NCBI GenBank assembly: GCA_030522415.1
Contig: CM060104.1
Location: 15,907,729 to 15,971,728 of the forward strand
DNA length: 64,000 nucleotides
DNA from: Channallabes apus
Taxonomy: Eukaryota > Chordata > Actinopteri > Siluriformes > Clariidae
Direction of reading: 5' to 3'
Shown here: positions 35,164-49,100 of the stretch, in pieces
Position numbering within the stretch: the stretch's first letter is position 1
Layout of the letters: every line of letters begins with the position of its first letter
The notes under the pieces: model-generated
What the model saw: the letters and a program-made list of their open reading frames with translations, nothing else
Database searches by the model: none
Told to the model about the DNA's origin: nothing
Position numbers and translations under genes: made by a program

Positions 35164-35997
35164 CGGCAGCATTAGGGAAAAAGAAACCGACTTTTCTGTC
35201 TGAAGCCGCAAATTAAATTATATCATCCATTTAGATCTACAGTAGGCTGAATTTGATAATAATTATGTAAAAGTCAAGTACATAGAGTTCAATTAAACTC
35301 CAACACCACACACACCATTAACTTATATGCAATGATTAACAATTATTATAAGCGATGGGGTGCTAAATATGATTGTAGGATCACTCACATTCTGATACAT
35401 GATATTATGATACAGTCAAGGAAGAAGGTATTTTTACATTTATATGTATGTTAAAGTATCTAAAATATTAGGCAAGTATGAGAATACAAAGCAATATTAA
35501 ATGCCATTTTTATGTACATTATCAATCTTGATCTTAAATTGGACTAGAGGCATAAAATTGAGCCATCCAAAAACGTTAAAATCAATCTCAGAAGTGGATT
35601 GTAAATAAAAGAAATATAAAGGCAAATATGATTTCAATTACTGTAATAACCCTAGTGGCGCTTATTAATTTCTTTAGTAATTCTGACTGAACCAAGGATA
35701 GGGTCTTTGATTAAGCTCCTGGTGAGACTACCAGTGAATCTTTTTAAAACAAATTATCTACAAATGTCTGCACTTTCTTCTAACAACTACAGTGGAAAAA
35801 CAAGTATAGTCAATAAATACTGGTGGTTTGTTGGGATTGACTAAAGGGCTCATGGTGAGTAGAGCACAGATAAGATGAGCAAATAAATATATGGATGGAT
35901 GGATGGATGGAAGGAGAGAAAGAAAGAAAGAAAGACACACTGTCAATGCGGCGTTTCTTGAAAAGAGCTATTGGCAGGCCAGGACTACTCTACAATT

Positions 35998-35999
<2 letters not shown>

Positions 36000-36065
<66 letters not shown>

Positions 36066-36075
36066 TACACACAAT
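36000..36075. repeat. (CT)n-(CA)n compound microsatellite
   Basis: About 27 CT units pass directly into a short (CA)n run. Confidence 0.97.
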
Positions 36076-39000
36076 GGACACGTGGCCACTCTTCTGTCTG
36101 TCATGCTACACAAAGAGAAGAAAGAAAAACACAACGGTCTTTAACAGAGCAAACGGCTGCTGTTCACTTTACTGAAGCTGTTGGACAGATTGACTACTGG
36201 GAAATTCACTGTGAACTACGTATTGTAATACATATTCTTTTAAACATATGTTATACACTAAATGCCTTTAAATTACATTCAGTTGTTTAAGATGTGTAAT
36301 ATGATTTACGGACATACAGCTTTACTAACCATCCTTGCAAAATATAGAATAAGGCATGAAAATAATTTTGTGCTCATCTGATACTGTGGTAAATCATTTG
36401 GTTTTACTTCCTAAAGCTTGAGAAAAACTCTGTTTGCACAACTGACACATGTTGTTTAATTCAATTCTAATCTAGTATAAAATTTTATAATATTTTAAAA
36501 GGATACTTTTGTAACATGTTCATCTTATTAACAATTATTTTACGAAGATTGCTGTTAAACTGTATTTAATATAACATCGAGTTTCCCCAAACTTTAGAAA
36601 ATTTCAAGTTTGCAGTTTGTCGGTGAATCTATAATAAGATTAAGCACAAGTTTATTTTTTGATCCCTGTGGTTATATTAACAGAACTAGATCCAAGACAA
36701 ATATAGATTTATGTAAAATAGCATAATTGTATCCAATTTTCTACCTTTTTATTTTTCATTACATCCATCATAACTGAGTTAGAATATAATTTTATATTTT
36801 TACAGACCATGATCTATCTGGGCAAAGACCAAATAATCCAATAATTAAAGTTAGATGAAATAAAGAATGTTAAACCTTTGTGTCAAAAAATTATTGAGTC
36901 ATGTCACACCGTGCGTTTTTAGAGTTGATATTACTGCTATAATTATCACTGAAAACAAATGCTGGACATACTGAGCAAGTGTAAATGTTTATTGATTCTG
37001 TAATTTTTTTTCTTCTAATTTTTCTTCTACATTGGACAGCCTGTATAATATCTCAAAACAAAGAGAGTAGAAATTGTGACTTTAATAAATGAAGCATTAA
37101 GCAGAGTTTGTAATATTTTTGTTCTTTTGACTTACCATACAACTGTGCTGTTGGTGTCTTAAAATTACGGTAAAGGGTCGTCATCTCCCTGTGGCACTGT
37201 GGAGGAAAATAATAATAAAAACATTACAAAACATGTAGATTGGTAAACACTTTACCCAGTCTTTTTCTTAATAACAGAACATTTTTGTTAAAACAGAAAT
37301 GAGAAAGAAGTCATAAGATGGTCTGTTCATTATTCTCCTGTACGCTATTCACTCTGTTAAGTTATCGTAATCCAGCTTATTAGTAATTTATCTATAATTT
37401 GTAATTTAAAAAAATGTAATAGTGGAAAATATGTTAAAATCAGGTTTGGCATCTAGGCACCTACAGTACTTACATGTACTGTACACACACTCACACACAC
37501 ACACACACTGTAAACTGTGAACAGTAACAATAAATCTTCCGTGTAAAGCCTGAGAAATTGATTAAGAGGAAACAGTGAAGATGAATAAAGACAGAGATGG
37601 ACATGCAGAAAGGAAGCTGATAAATAAGGCAGGAGAGGAGATGAGTCACTGAGAGGTATTTAGGCGGTGCAGCTCTGCTTCTCACCGTGTGCTGATGGGT
37701 GGACAGCAAGCAGGTTCCTTTCACACAGATAATAGTGTCATTAATCAAGTGGTCAGTGCCTAGGCTCATTATCGCATGTAGGCTGTATGATTATGCTCAT
37801 TGATTAGACTGAAAAAAATGGCCTGTTTTTCTAACCTGGCTCATTCGGTTCTGTTTTGGCCGGATTGGTTAATAATGACTAATAGATTTGAGAAGGAGAG
37901 CTGACAAACTAGAGCTAGAATAATGATCTTTTTAGTGGGACTGTTAAGACCAAAAGTACAATTTAATTAGAAATTATTTATGTATGGCCACATACACACT
38001 TATAAGACAAAAGCTAGACACACATATTTGTCTTGCTATCTTCTATATTAACTATATAGTAGTTTTTCATTTTGTAAAGAATGAAAGTTCTTGTCCTATT
38101 TGGGAACTCTAAGAGGAGTCTCATGTAGCTGCTCGAGCTTTTGCCAAAAGTTTCCAAAGCTTCATCAGGAATACTGTTACTGACTTAAATGAAAAATAAT
38201 TGTAACATATCCATATTTAATATTGTTCTAAAATAATAGAAAATAGATTGAAGAAAATGTTTCTGTAATCATGTGTAAACCCAACCTTAGTTTTGAGTGT
38301 GTAAATAAAGAGTTGAAACAAAATGTTTTTGAGTTGTCCTCATATAAAAATTATAAAATATCTTTTCACAGGCAGGATTTGTAAATTAGTTATGTTTATC
38401 AATTAAATTGGAAATTCACCTACTGTTGAGTCATGTACACAAGCATGTTTTGAAATGAGCACCAACATTTTGAAATTAAGCATAATCACTTAAAATTATC
38501 ATTTTAACTTTTTTTAAAGAAACAATCTTGAGCAATGAATTTTAAATTGCTAAATTTAAATTTATGTGGTTGGCTTATGTTTTATTTGACAAAACATAAT
38601 ATGCAACGCTATTATACTAACTCCATCATTACTCGTAACTGTTAACCTTTCTCAAATTTCTCACAGATTATGCAAATTGTAATTAAAATTCAACAAAATC
38701 ATTTGTCAAAATGTCTTCAGCAAAAATGTGTAAAAAATCTGTAATGGGGTCTTAACATTTACAATCAAATTTTATATATTTATATAAACCTCACATTCAC
38801 AATTTTTTACAAATTAAAGTGAATAAGATGAGAAATGTCAAGTTAGCATTAAAACATATGGTTCGGTACTTTTATATGTTTTTTTTATATAGATACAAAT
38901 ATATAGAAAATTATAATAATTTCAACATATAATTTTATTATTATTGTTGTTGTTGTTGTTGTTTTTATTTATTTATTTATTTACTTTTTTAATTTACTTT

Positions 39001-40832
39001 ATTTATTAGTTTTATTTAGCTCTGGGTGTTATTAATGCTGAGAATCTGTGTGAAAGAAGCCACACTTAGAGAGATTAGCAGACAGGCAGGATGCACAGTA
39101 GACGAACCCCACAGTCTGGGCTTATAAGCCCCCGAATACACCCAGCGATGAGTCTTCACTGCCACACTAAACATCCCAATACTACACAGCTGCACAAAGA
39201 CACTTAGTAATGCACATCATTTGATATCAGTAAATTTATTGCAGTTGGAAAAAATGTAATAAGATTTTCCTGAAGATTAATGCCACGGTATATTTTTAGG
39301 CAGTCTGTTGTTTAGTTTATGTAATCTGTCGGGAAATGGTATGATACGCATACAAGAATGAAAGGTTAAGTGTTTTGGATGTGTTCAGCTTGTTTTGTTT
39401 CTCTCAGTTCTTAAATCTACTGTTTTATTCATCATGAATAAATGAAATGAATTACGGAATGCCCTGCTGCTTGACCTGTATAGGAATAAATAGACTGCCT
39501 ACATTCTATTTATTTCCTTTTTTTCTCCCATTTATATTTTAAATAAAATACACCAGCACACTATGTGCTGTCAATAGGGAAGAGCGCAGAAACACCTCTC
39601 GCCAGCTGGTCTTAGATAAAAGAATATCAGCCACAACTCCTGAAAATTAGGATAGGAAAATAGGGCAGTGAAAAAGGAAACATTAATTTTACAGAATTAT
39701 TGTAAAGCCTCAGGGCACGCAGCACACGATAGCTGTCTGTTCCAAAAAAAAAAAAAAAAAAAAAAAAGACATGGGAATATAGCTCACACTGCAGACTAGG
39801 CCAACTGTCCTCTCATGCACACACATACACAGGCATATTTATTTTACTACACAAAAATCCTTATGCGGACCATTTATTTGCATATAAATATATAATTTAA
39901 TGAATAGTATGCCTTTAATTAAAATTAAACAATTTGGTTCTTTTGGTTTTAGTTTAGGCTTTTGGGAAGTTGTGGGGACCAGATAGTTGGTCTTTCTACA
40001 TGTTTCTGACCACAAGTGCACACACACACAAACACGCACGCACGCACACACACACACACACACACACACGCTTCAGTAACTGAAGCATTTTAACATTCTT
40101 AATATATAAGTTTTCATACTTACTTCTTCACCAGATAGAGGAACCTAAGTGGTATATAAGTGAAATAGCGAGTGGACTGTATAAGCGTGCATGAGCATAT
40201 TTGTGAAGAGCAGAAATTGTCCAACTTTTTTCCAAGGCAAAATGTCAGATATGTTATCCCATATATACAAGCACAATTTCATTCCAAGCACCTGAATTGG
40301 TTACCCTTGTGTCTCCCATAAAGAGCATAGGGAGTAACAATATTAATGCTCATAGCAGTATTTGAAGTCAGGCAGAAGAAACAAAAATGTCTGGCAGGAA
40401 CAGCACATGTAAAAATCGCTGACACTTTTCTTTGTGACTAAATTTGTGCCAGTAGCAGAAAATCTCCTGGAGAGAAAGTAGAGGCGTGAAATCTATTTAC
40501 GACAGGCCACGGGCAGAAAGGTTGCCGTCCTATCACGAGGAGCCTCTCGAAAGTAGTGCAACAAGCCCCAAGTGTGCTGCCGCCATTACTTTACAGTTTT
40601 ATGGTTGGTATGTGTGTGTGTGTGTGTGTGTAGCTGTGTATGAGGGGTGTTTGTGTGAATGAAGATTTGCGATGGGGTTGTATCGAGACAATGTGATTGT
40701 CTTCAGCCTCATTTCTGCATCTGGAGCTAATTCAGTTCACAGGATCACAGCAGATGCATCAAGAGATAGCAGAGAACTTCCTTCTGGATTACATGGAGAT
40801 GTGTTTTTACAACAGCTAATTACTCTATCTGT

Positions 40833-40834
<2 letters not shown>

Positions 40835-40920
<86 letters not shown>
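40835..40920. repeat. (CA)n microsatellite
   Basis: An uninterrupted run of about 43 CA units after TCTGTCT. Confidence 0.98.
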
Positions 40921-40923
<3 letters not shown>

Positions 40924-41797
40924 TAAACATTTTATAGTAACAAATCATGCTACTTTTTATTCTTTGCTTGATTAAAAGAAACAGTTATCCTCTGCTGTAG
41001 TTTTAGAAATCACTCAGCTGTGATGCAAATAGCACACAATTTACATCTAACTAATCCTCTTACACATGCAATTCTGAAGCATGAATGCCAGCAATTACGA
41101 CAATGTGTTAATTATTGATAACACTTTGAAAAATAATCTTGGACGAATTTTGTCCGATCTTTTCCATAAATCCTCAGGGGCGTAAAATGGTGGCCGGGTT
41201 GCTTTTGCATTTACACTATCTCAGATACAGGGAAGATGAATACAGTTCAAGTCCTGGCGAATAGAACAAAGGGCTCCACATACAGCAATGTCCTCTTCCT
41301 GCCTTTAAGATGAATGCTCATGCCTGTGGTAAAGCATAGGCAATATGGCCTCAACAGATAAGACTAATGAAAGGGCTTCTTTAGTCTATGTTTATTGCGC
41401 TAAACAGGAAAGAGCAGCAGTTTGCTTTAACCAATTCATCCAATTCATGTGACAGAAATCAGGCTACGCAGCAAACACCAGTGAGCACTACATCATCGTA
41501 TTCCTGGCAGTTAGTGAAATGGTGAAAACAGACATTGCAACATCTTTTTAAATCTTTTGATTAGCTGTAGGTGCGATTTGCTTTATTTTCACACAGTGAA
41601 AAGTTGGTTTGTTCATTCTAAACTCATTCCACCACAGAACTTTAAATCATATGTATGCAATCATATAGTTAAATGTATTGTATCATATGCTGCAAAAGGT
41701 TATAAGAACATTAGTCTTCTTCACATTGAAAAAATACTTTAGAACCTAGCCAACACTAAACACAAATCAGTCAGTTGTGTATTATAGCAAATCAGCA

Positions 41798-41905
<108 letters not shown>

Positions 41906-43072
41906 AATAATAGTAATAATTGTCCTTACCTTATTTTGCTACAATATGTGTTTTCCAAAATATGAAAATGTATTCAAAAGGCTATTTCTAAAGGTACCTC
42001 CGTAATCCTGCTGTCTATTATATGGCGTACAGGGATTTACACTCTTCCTGCGTGCAGACACTTTCTCCCTCACTTTAGTGCTGGATGTGGAAATTCAAAT
42101 TGTTCGGAATATAACATCATCAATTATAAACAGGAATGTTGTTCCTGATCATTGAGAGATAGAGAAGGGAGGCAGATCACAGATAGGGCTGAGGTGAGTA
42201 AAGGCTACTGTAGCCTCAGACACCTGAAAAGACCTCTGCCCCATCCTTAGCCCTGTAACAAAGCACTGAGCCGAACAAAAAGAAGCCTTCCAGAGCAATG
42301 TGAGAGCATCCTTCCTGTCCCTAGCACATGGTACAGAGCTAATATTAGCCTTATCCCAATAATGACACAGCATTTACCGGCCATTACAGCTCTTCTAATG
42401 CACAAGCTTCTTTGATGTTCAAACAGACAAGTGTGGACAGGAGATGTGGAAGCGCCAGACAGGAAAGAACAATGAGAGACAGAACCACGGAGGAGAGAGA
42501 GAAGAGAGAGAGATGTGATGAGGAAGGCCCAAGCACTCCCATGAATGAGTACAATGGAATGTGTGGATCGCTTTGAAAATGTTTTACCATGGAGCTAGTG
42601 ATAATGAATACACATGTATGTACTGGGTTGTCATAGAGATCTTTTTGATTCTTCGAGAAATGTTTAGAAAAAAAAAATTCTGACAGTTGGTTGCATTTGC
42701 ATTTTCATTTAGATATGCATGAGATTGTATAGCATGAATATAGTGACTATCCCACTGTAACTGTACGTGCATGCAACTATGTTATATTTAGCACCAAATA
42801 AATACAGCTGTGTTAAAGGTTTGTACTATGTATTGTAACTGAATACAACGATAAAAAAAAAAAAATTGACAAGCTGCTAAATTTTCAAATTATAACGTAG
42901 GTTATTTATATACATTATGTCTACCACAGAACCAGATAATTAATAAATATTTAAAAATATATATTGTTACTATTAGGAAAATAATAGTAGAGCAAAATTA
43001 TAATATTCACATATAATTAAAAAGACTTACCTTTCTTTAGCATTAGCATAGAGGAGTCTGCACACACACTCA

Positions 43073-43074
<2 letters not shown>

Positions 43075-43131
<57 letters not shown>
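43075..43131. repeat. (CA)n microsatellite
   Basis: CA run bounded on both sides by CTCACTCAC-type imperfect units. Confidence 0.96.
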
Positions 43132-43135
<4 letters not shown>

Positions 43136-46100
43136 TCACGCTCCCACTAACATTCTCACATACACACGGGCAGGCAGACAAGAGAGCCCATCATTGTTCT
43201 CCACTAACTCCTCCCACACAAAGCTCTCACCCAGTATGTGTGGAGATATGCAGGAGCAACAGAGTGTGCACCACACATACACACACACACACACACATGC
43301 AAAATGTGCACATGACAGCATGTAAGTGTTCACACAAAGAATCCCGATGAGAATCCAGTGCAATCACATGATGCATGTGCGTGCCTATGTGTGTATCTAT
43401 TTGTGTGCATGTACATAAGTGTGTGTGTGTGAATGCATGAATGTGTAAATGACTATGGGCTGCTCCAAACAGGAAATGAGTCTAGGGAAACCCTATAAGA
43501 CACCGTCCTGACAGTCACGAAGCACCAGCAGATATAGAACATGTGTGTTTTATGAGACCCTTGAAAGGGAACGAGGGTCCAAATGCACACACTTCCACAT
43601 CACATACACACTCTTTGCATTATTAATGAGTCTAAATGGTGCCATTATATCCAATAGAGGTTTTGCTAGTTCACCATGAACTAAGGTCACATGAGACTCA
43701 TGAGACAGACATAAAACAAAAAAAAAGGTAAAAGGATTTTCTTGTTTTTCATATTTCTTTCTTATTTATTTACTATACACATTACACTCAGACCAATTCA
43801 GGAAAGAAAATGATATAACTGACAGGCCTTTTACTCTACCTGAAGTTAGATATTTTGTGACAAACACTCATAAAGGCTTCAGATAAGAGGATGGATGTGA
43901 GAGATGCCGAGAGATGGGTTTGATGGAAAGTGAATTTGAACAATAAACTATTGTCCTTGTCCTTGTGGCACATTTTGTGGCACAGTGTAAGTGTGTAATC
44001 TAGCTGTTATACACCAAAGAGGTGGGAAGAAAGAGAAAGCGGGAGGAAAAGAGAGGGGGCAGGGCTTAGACACGGAAATGAATGGCTAATTCCAGCATAC
44101 GAACCCAATCAATGAGGAAAATGTGAGAGTGGAGAGAACGAGATGATGGATGGAAAGAAACAGATAGTGATGGAGAAATAGATGGAGACTTAGAGGCAGT
44201 CTCGTTCCTTCTGTGGGAAATTCGTGTTTTCCTTTGAGGCGGCTTTTTTTTTTTTGATAATCTGCATTATTATCAGAAGAAATGTGCTATATCGAGGAAT
44301 TCACATAATTAATCAGTGTAAGTCATTAGTAAGGCTTGTTCATTAGCTGATATCTGAAACAATCTGTTTGATTCATGGTTCCTCACTAGGAAATGTAATG
44401 TCTTTTTTATGTAATAGTATTACAATCATTCGGCTATGTTTAGTATAGATCACCTACATCTCATTGCAGGATAACACTGAAAATTGTAATTAAAGACTCG
44501 ATCATGAATTTCAGCAAATGTGTATGTGTGTGTAACATACGATAAAAAAAAGGCAAACAGGTATTGCATTGGAATGAATATAATGTTTTTTTTTAAACCC
44601 GGTATAGAATGTGATGAAAGACACACATGCACACTCGGCGCACATGTACGCATCCATGCACACACCCACACACACACCCCTACACACACAATGCATGTGC
44701 ATTTGGTATGTGCGCCACAGCATTTTCCACAGGTTTAAAACAGTTTGCATGGCACGCAGACAAAGCAAACATCCTGATAATAATAAAAAATCGAATTCAT
44801 TTGCTCCTAATTGCCTTTGTTTGGGGATGTGGCCTGGAGAACAAAGGAGGAGAAGCCGGTATGATTCAGCATGCGTACTTCACGTGGCACCTCAATGTAC
44901 AGAGCAAATCTATCCACGCCGTAGAGCTCCCTGTCAATCACACAGCTGTGGACAGCACCTCCGCCACGGCCATTTTGTGATCGTGCAGACTAGGAAAGCA
45001 CTGTGCACCTCGTTACATGCTATATTCTATACGATATACGTCATATGTGATGAACATTAAAGCATTTTGAACCATATGATCACTTTTCTTTATTATTAAA
45101 AAGTAAACAATTTAACACAATGTAATTTATCAAATGCACGACACATAAAAGAAGGACTTTTAGCGCATTACAAGTTTTGCCACTGCTTTCTTTTTGTCAG
45201 TGTTAAAATAGATATAATGATTATAATTAATTTTTATTGTTATTTATTTATTCATTATTTTATAGCAATTAATATTTTATAAATACAAAGCATTTTGTTC
45301 CTGAATAGTCCTCAAATCTAATTAAACGTGCTTTCATACGATTCCCATACTATCAATGTTCAGTAACGCTTTACGGCTCATGCGTTTAAGGGTGAATATG
45401 AAGTTAAATGCTCTGCATTTGGTTACATACGGTACCACACCCAGAGCCATGGAGCATAAATGGGACCACAGCCAGATGAAAAGATGATTCGAAAAAATTT
45501 CTTCTGATCAAGTGTATGCGCAAGTGGACGACTTCTAATAAATCCTATTCATAGATTGAGTAAGTAATCTTACATGCTATTCACTGGATAGTGAGTCATC
45601 TGTAATGACTGCTTCGTATATTTCTGTAATGTAACAATGGTGACGAGTAGGTAGATGTCAAATAAGTAGCAGCGGCTGTAATATTTGTAAAAAAAATAAA
45701 TAAATTTAATCCTGAGAAAAGCATCACACACCATATAAACTGGATCCCTTTCACATACATTCTATAGTGGAGTAACATAGTGTCTAACACAAGTGTAGTA
45801 ACCTGGACTACTCTTATGTAGTCATGGTGTACTACTGCAGTCTTCTATGATTTGATGGTTCGGTGCTGCTATATAGTGATGTACTGTGCGTTGTGATGCC
45901 AGGTTACGTGAGAGCATATTTCTACAAGCAGCAGTGACAGGAGTGACAGCTGCCCTACATGGGTTTTTCTCACCGTTAAACCCTCACACATGCTTATACA
46001 CACATGTTGGTGCATTCGCCCGTAGGTGAATGCCCAACCGAAGCATATTAATGATCAAACTGTTCCAATTGTCATGTTCTCATATGGGAAATACCTCAAT

Positions 46101-49100
46101 TGTAGCCGTGTTTGAGGATGAATTACATCGACACAGACAGAACAGGTGTGTAAATCAAACTGCGCGTCTGTCCACGTCTCTAGAGATCAAGCACGACATC
46201 AGACTTTAGATTTCCTATCCTATAGATCCACCGTTCCTAGCTTCAACAGAAGTCTCTATTCCCCTCCATATTGGAGCAAAGCTAGTAATTGACTTTGAAG
46301 TCATTTCAAATCTGACAAGACCTCTTCGTTTAACTTGGCAGTCATTTAACCTTCGAGTTACTCAGAATCGCACTAGAGTTATGCGCTGTCACTCAAATAT
46401 TTTCCATCCGTGAAGTAGGTTCGTGTGTCCCCGTTCAAAGAAATTACACTTCAAGCGTCACCATGCTACTTACTAAGAACGAAATCTGGATATTTCCCCA
46501 CCTAACCTCAAATCTGAGAAAGACCTGAGAGAGACTCCACTATGTGCACGTCACAGCATCAGAGTTAATCTCCAGCTGTAAAGATCCGCAATATGTTTAA
46601 TGCTAAGCACTTCTGATTTACTAACATAGCAAGGTTTTGGAGTCTTCTACTTTTTCTTTTATTGAAACATTGACACAATCTCAAGGCTGACTATCAGCAG
46701 TATTGTCCCTGCGTCCCTGTCTGAATCTGAGACTGTGTGTGTGTTTTTTGGGTGTGTGGGGGGGGGGGGGTAACTGTGCACTCATCACATTTACAATGTG
46801 ACTGTAGCTCAGATCTCCGGCTCCCTGTGCCATCTCAGATGCTTTATCTCCTTGTGCGAGGATTTTAGGACAGTGTGAACAATGTTATATGAAACTGGTG
46901 CTGCATGCAGTACAAGGCCTGCGGTCTGCAAGATCCAGACTCAATTCTAGACTGCCAGGCTTTACAGCTCCAACAGGGATTTTTCATACGTTTCCTTGTT
47001 TGACGGGTTTATACACGCAAAAGAGTTCAGGCGCATCATACCTTTATGACTTGCATGCATGTTACTATAGTTCTGAAAGTTTTCAAGCATGCAAAGGCCT
47101 GAGGGATGTAATGCACGAAAAAAAAAAAAGCACACAGATAAAGTACACTATATGTAACAGAAATCAATGTATGTGTGTATGAGTGTTTGTTTGCATGTAT
47201 GTATGCATGCTTCTGGCACTTACCTTAATGTTCACAGTAGGCGGTGGTGCCGATTGTGTCCTATAGTCTTCACCTAGCTTTTTCTTTCGCTTTGCTTCTA
47301 TCAATCTGTATTACTCACTCTGTCTCTCTTTGCCTCTCTCATTTCCTATCTCACTCCCCCTCTCTCTCTTTCCGCTCACTCTTATATACTCTTCAGGAGC
47401 ATCAGATCGGTAGCTTCACCCTGGCACAGAGAGTGGCGAGGCACATGGGAGGGGTGTTTTGTAATCTGCCAGGTTGTACCACCCACGGGAGAAAGTCAAG
47501 GAGAGGGGGAAGGAGAAGAGTGGTACTGAAAGTGGAGCGGCTATACCTTCGGCAGTACCCTCCATCTGCTTTCGAGTGGTTTCGTCCACTTCCTGCGCCC
47601 TGATTGGAGCTCCCACTTCGCCTTCATTAAAATTCAAGGAAGGAGAGGAAAAAAAAAGAAGAAGAGAAGAGAGGGGGATGCCTTCACGCCAGAGATTGAT
47701 TCAACCAACATTATTTGCCTAAGATGTAAGGATTAGCATTAGTCATTGGGGCATGCTAAAATGAGCACACTGCAGTCATGTTACTGTACATACGATTCGA
47801 AGATGTGCGCTCTGTCTGCGCTCATGGGTGTGTAAACTGCCGAGGCGGTGTGTGATTGTGCGCGTGCATGTGGGCTGACAGATCTGGCAAGCATGACACT
47901 ACAGTCACACACATCATCATAGACATTAAAAAGAAAGCATTTAGAATCTAACCTTGTAACAGCTTATTTTATGAGCTACTTGCTTTAATCAGAATAATTT
48001 ACTGTAAAGCTCTAATTACATTTCCCCCAAAAGGAATAAAATGATTTAGTTGCACTTAAATGGAGGCAAACGGTCCACTGAGCAGCCACATGAGGCTTTT
48101 TTGTCTTGTTATATGCACAAACTGCAGAAGTCTTTATCTCATATGATCCTGCATTCAATACAGCACTGACACGGACAGAGACGATGTATGGTGATACAGG
48201 TTTATTAACCGCACCTCATTCCGTACTGTACTGTTATCTAATTAGAGTGGATGTTAATATCCCATTGCAGGAAAGGATAAACGACGTTAAAGCAGTATTA
48301 AATCTGTAACACTAAACAGGAATGTACAGCAATTGTTGCAAGTAAAGAGCCAGATGCGTTGCGTGGGATATATGGTTAAAATGTATAAAAAAGAGAGGCA
48401 TGCCTACATAATAATACAGAAATAGAAAAGCCCGGTGGTTAGTATTGCACAAGCAAAGCTCAAAGCTAATGTCTCAAAAAAATACAAAAACACAATCGTT
48501 TTAGTGTCGAGCACCCAGGGCAGTCTGATGATGATCATTTTATTTGAGAAGTCTTTGAGAGTTTGCGTATTTATTCACGTTGATTGACATGAATTCCCAA
48601 TTCACAAAAAGGAAATGTCCATCGGGTCTCATATTGATAAAGGGCTTGATTGACAGGTAGGCGTGGGAGGGTAACCCACCATGTGTGTCTGTATGTGTTT
48701 GTGCGTGCGTGTGTGCATGTGTGTGTGTGTCGGGGGGGATTTTGTCTTTTGTCTTCTATGTGAGAAAAAGAACCCAGACATCCTATACTCATAACTATTA
48801 CCTAATAATGCTTAAGTGTCATATTTATGTATGTATGGCTGCATGCATGTATGTATTTTTGTATGTATATAAGCATTTGTATGTCTGAATATGCACATTG
48901 CTAAACTGTGTATGAGCTGCTATGTGTTTTTGTGTTAATGTAGCCTTCGGTAAATAGCTGTGGAGTGAGGTTGTACTCCCTGCCCCCAACAAAGCAACTG
49001 CATCTGCACGCCTGACTGCCACTCTTACTGCACTCTTTCCGTGTCCACCTTAGCGCATTATAGTGAAGACATGTGTTGGTGCATATCGATGGAGTTTGGA

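Larger units (their letters stand above)
33700..40600. other. Gene-free stretch rich in simple repeats
   Basis: (CA)n near 33805-33865, (CT)n at 33984-34017, (CAT)n at 35095-35163, (CT)n at 36000-36053 followed by (CA)n, a purine-rich tract at 34430-34600, poly-A at about 39746-39768 and (CA)n at 40017-40069. Between them are AT-rich segments without recognisable genes. The 151-codon and 131-codon frames at 33.7 and 35.9 kb are generated by the repeats. Confidence 0.6.

Noticed and set aside
35891..36290. 94- and 131-codon overlapping frames
   Set aside because: Created by (CT)n and (GGAT)n tracts with no stops; not coding.
47244..47603. 119-codon plus frame after a CT-rich stretch
   Set aside because: A polypyrimidine tract then CAG resembles an acceptor, but the frame has no recognisable protein similarity and no partner exon nearby.
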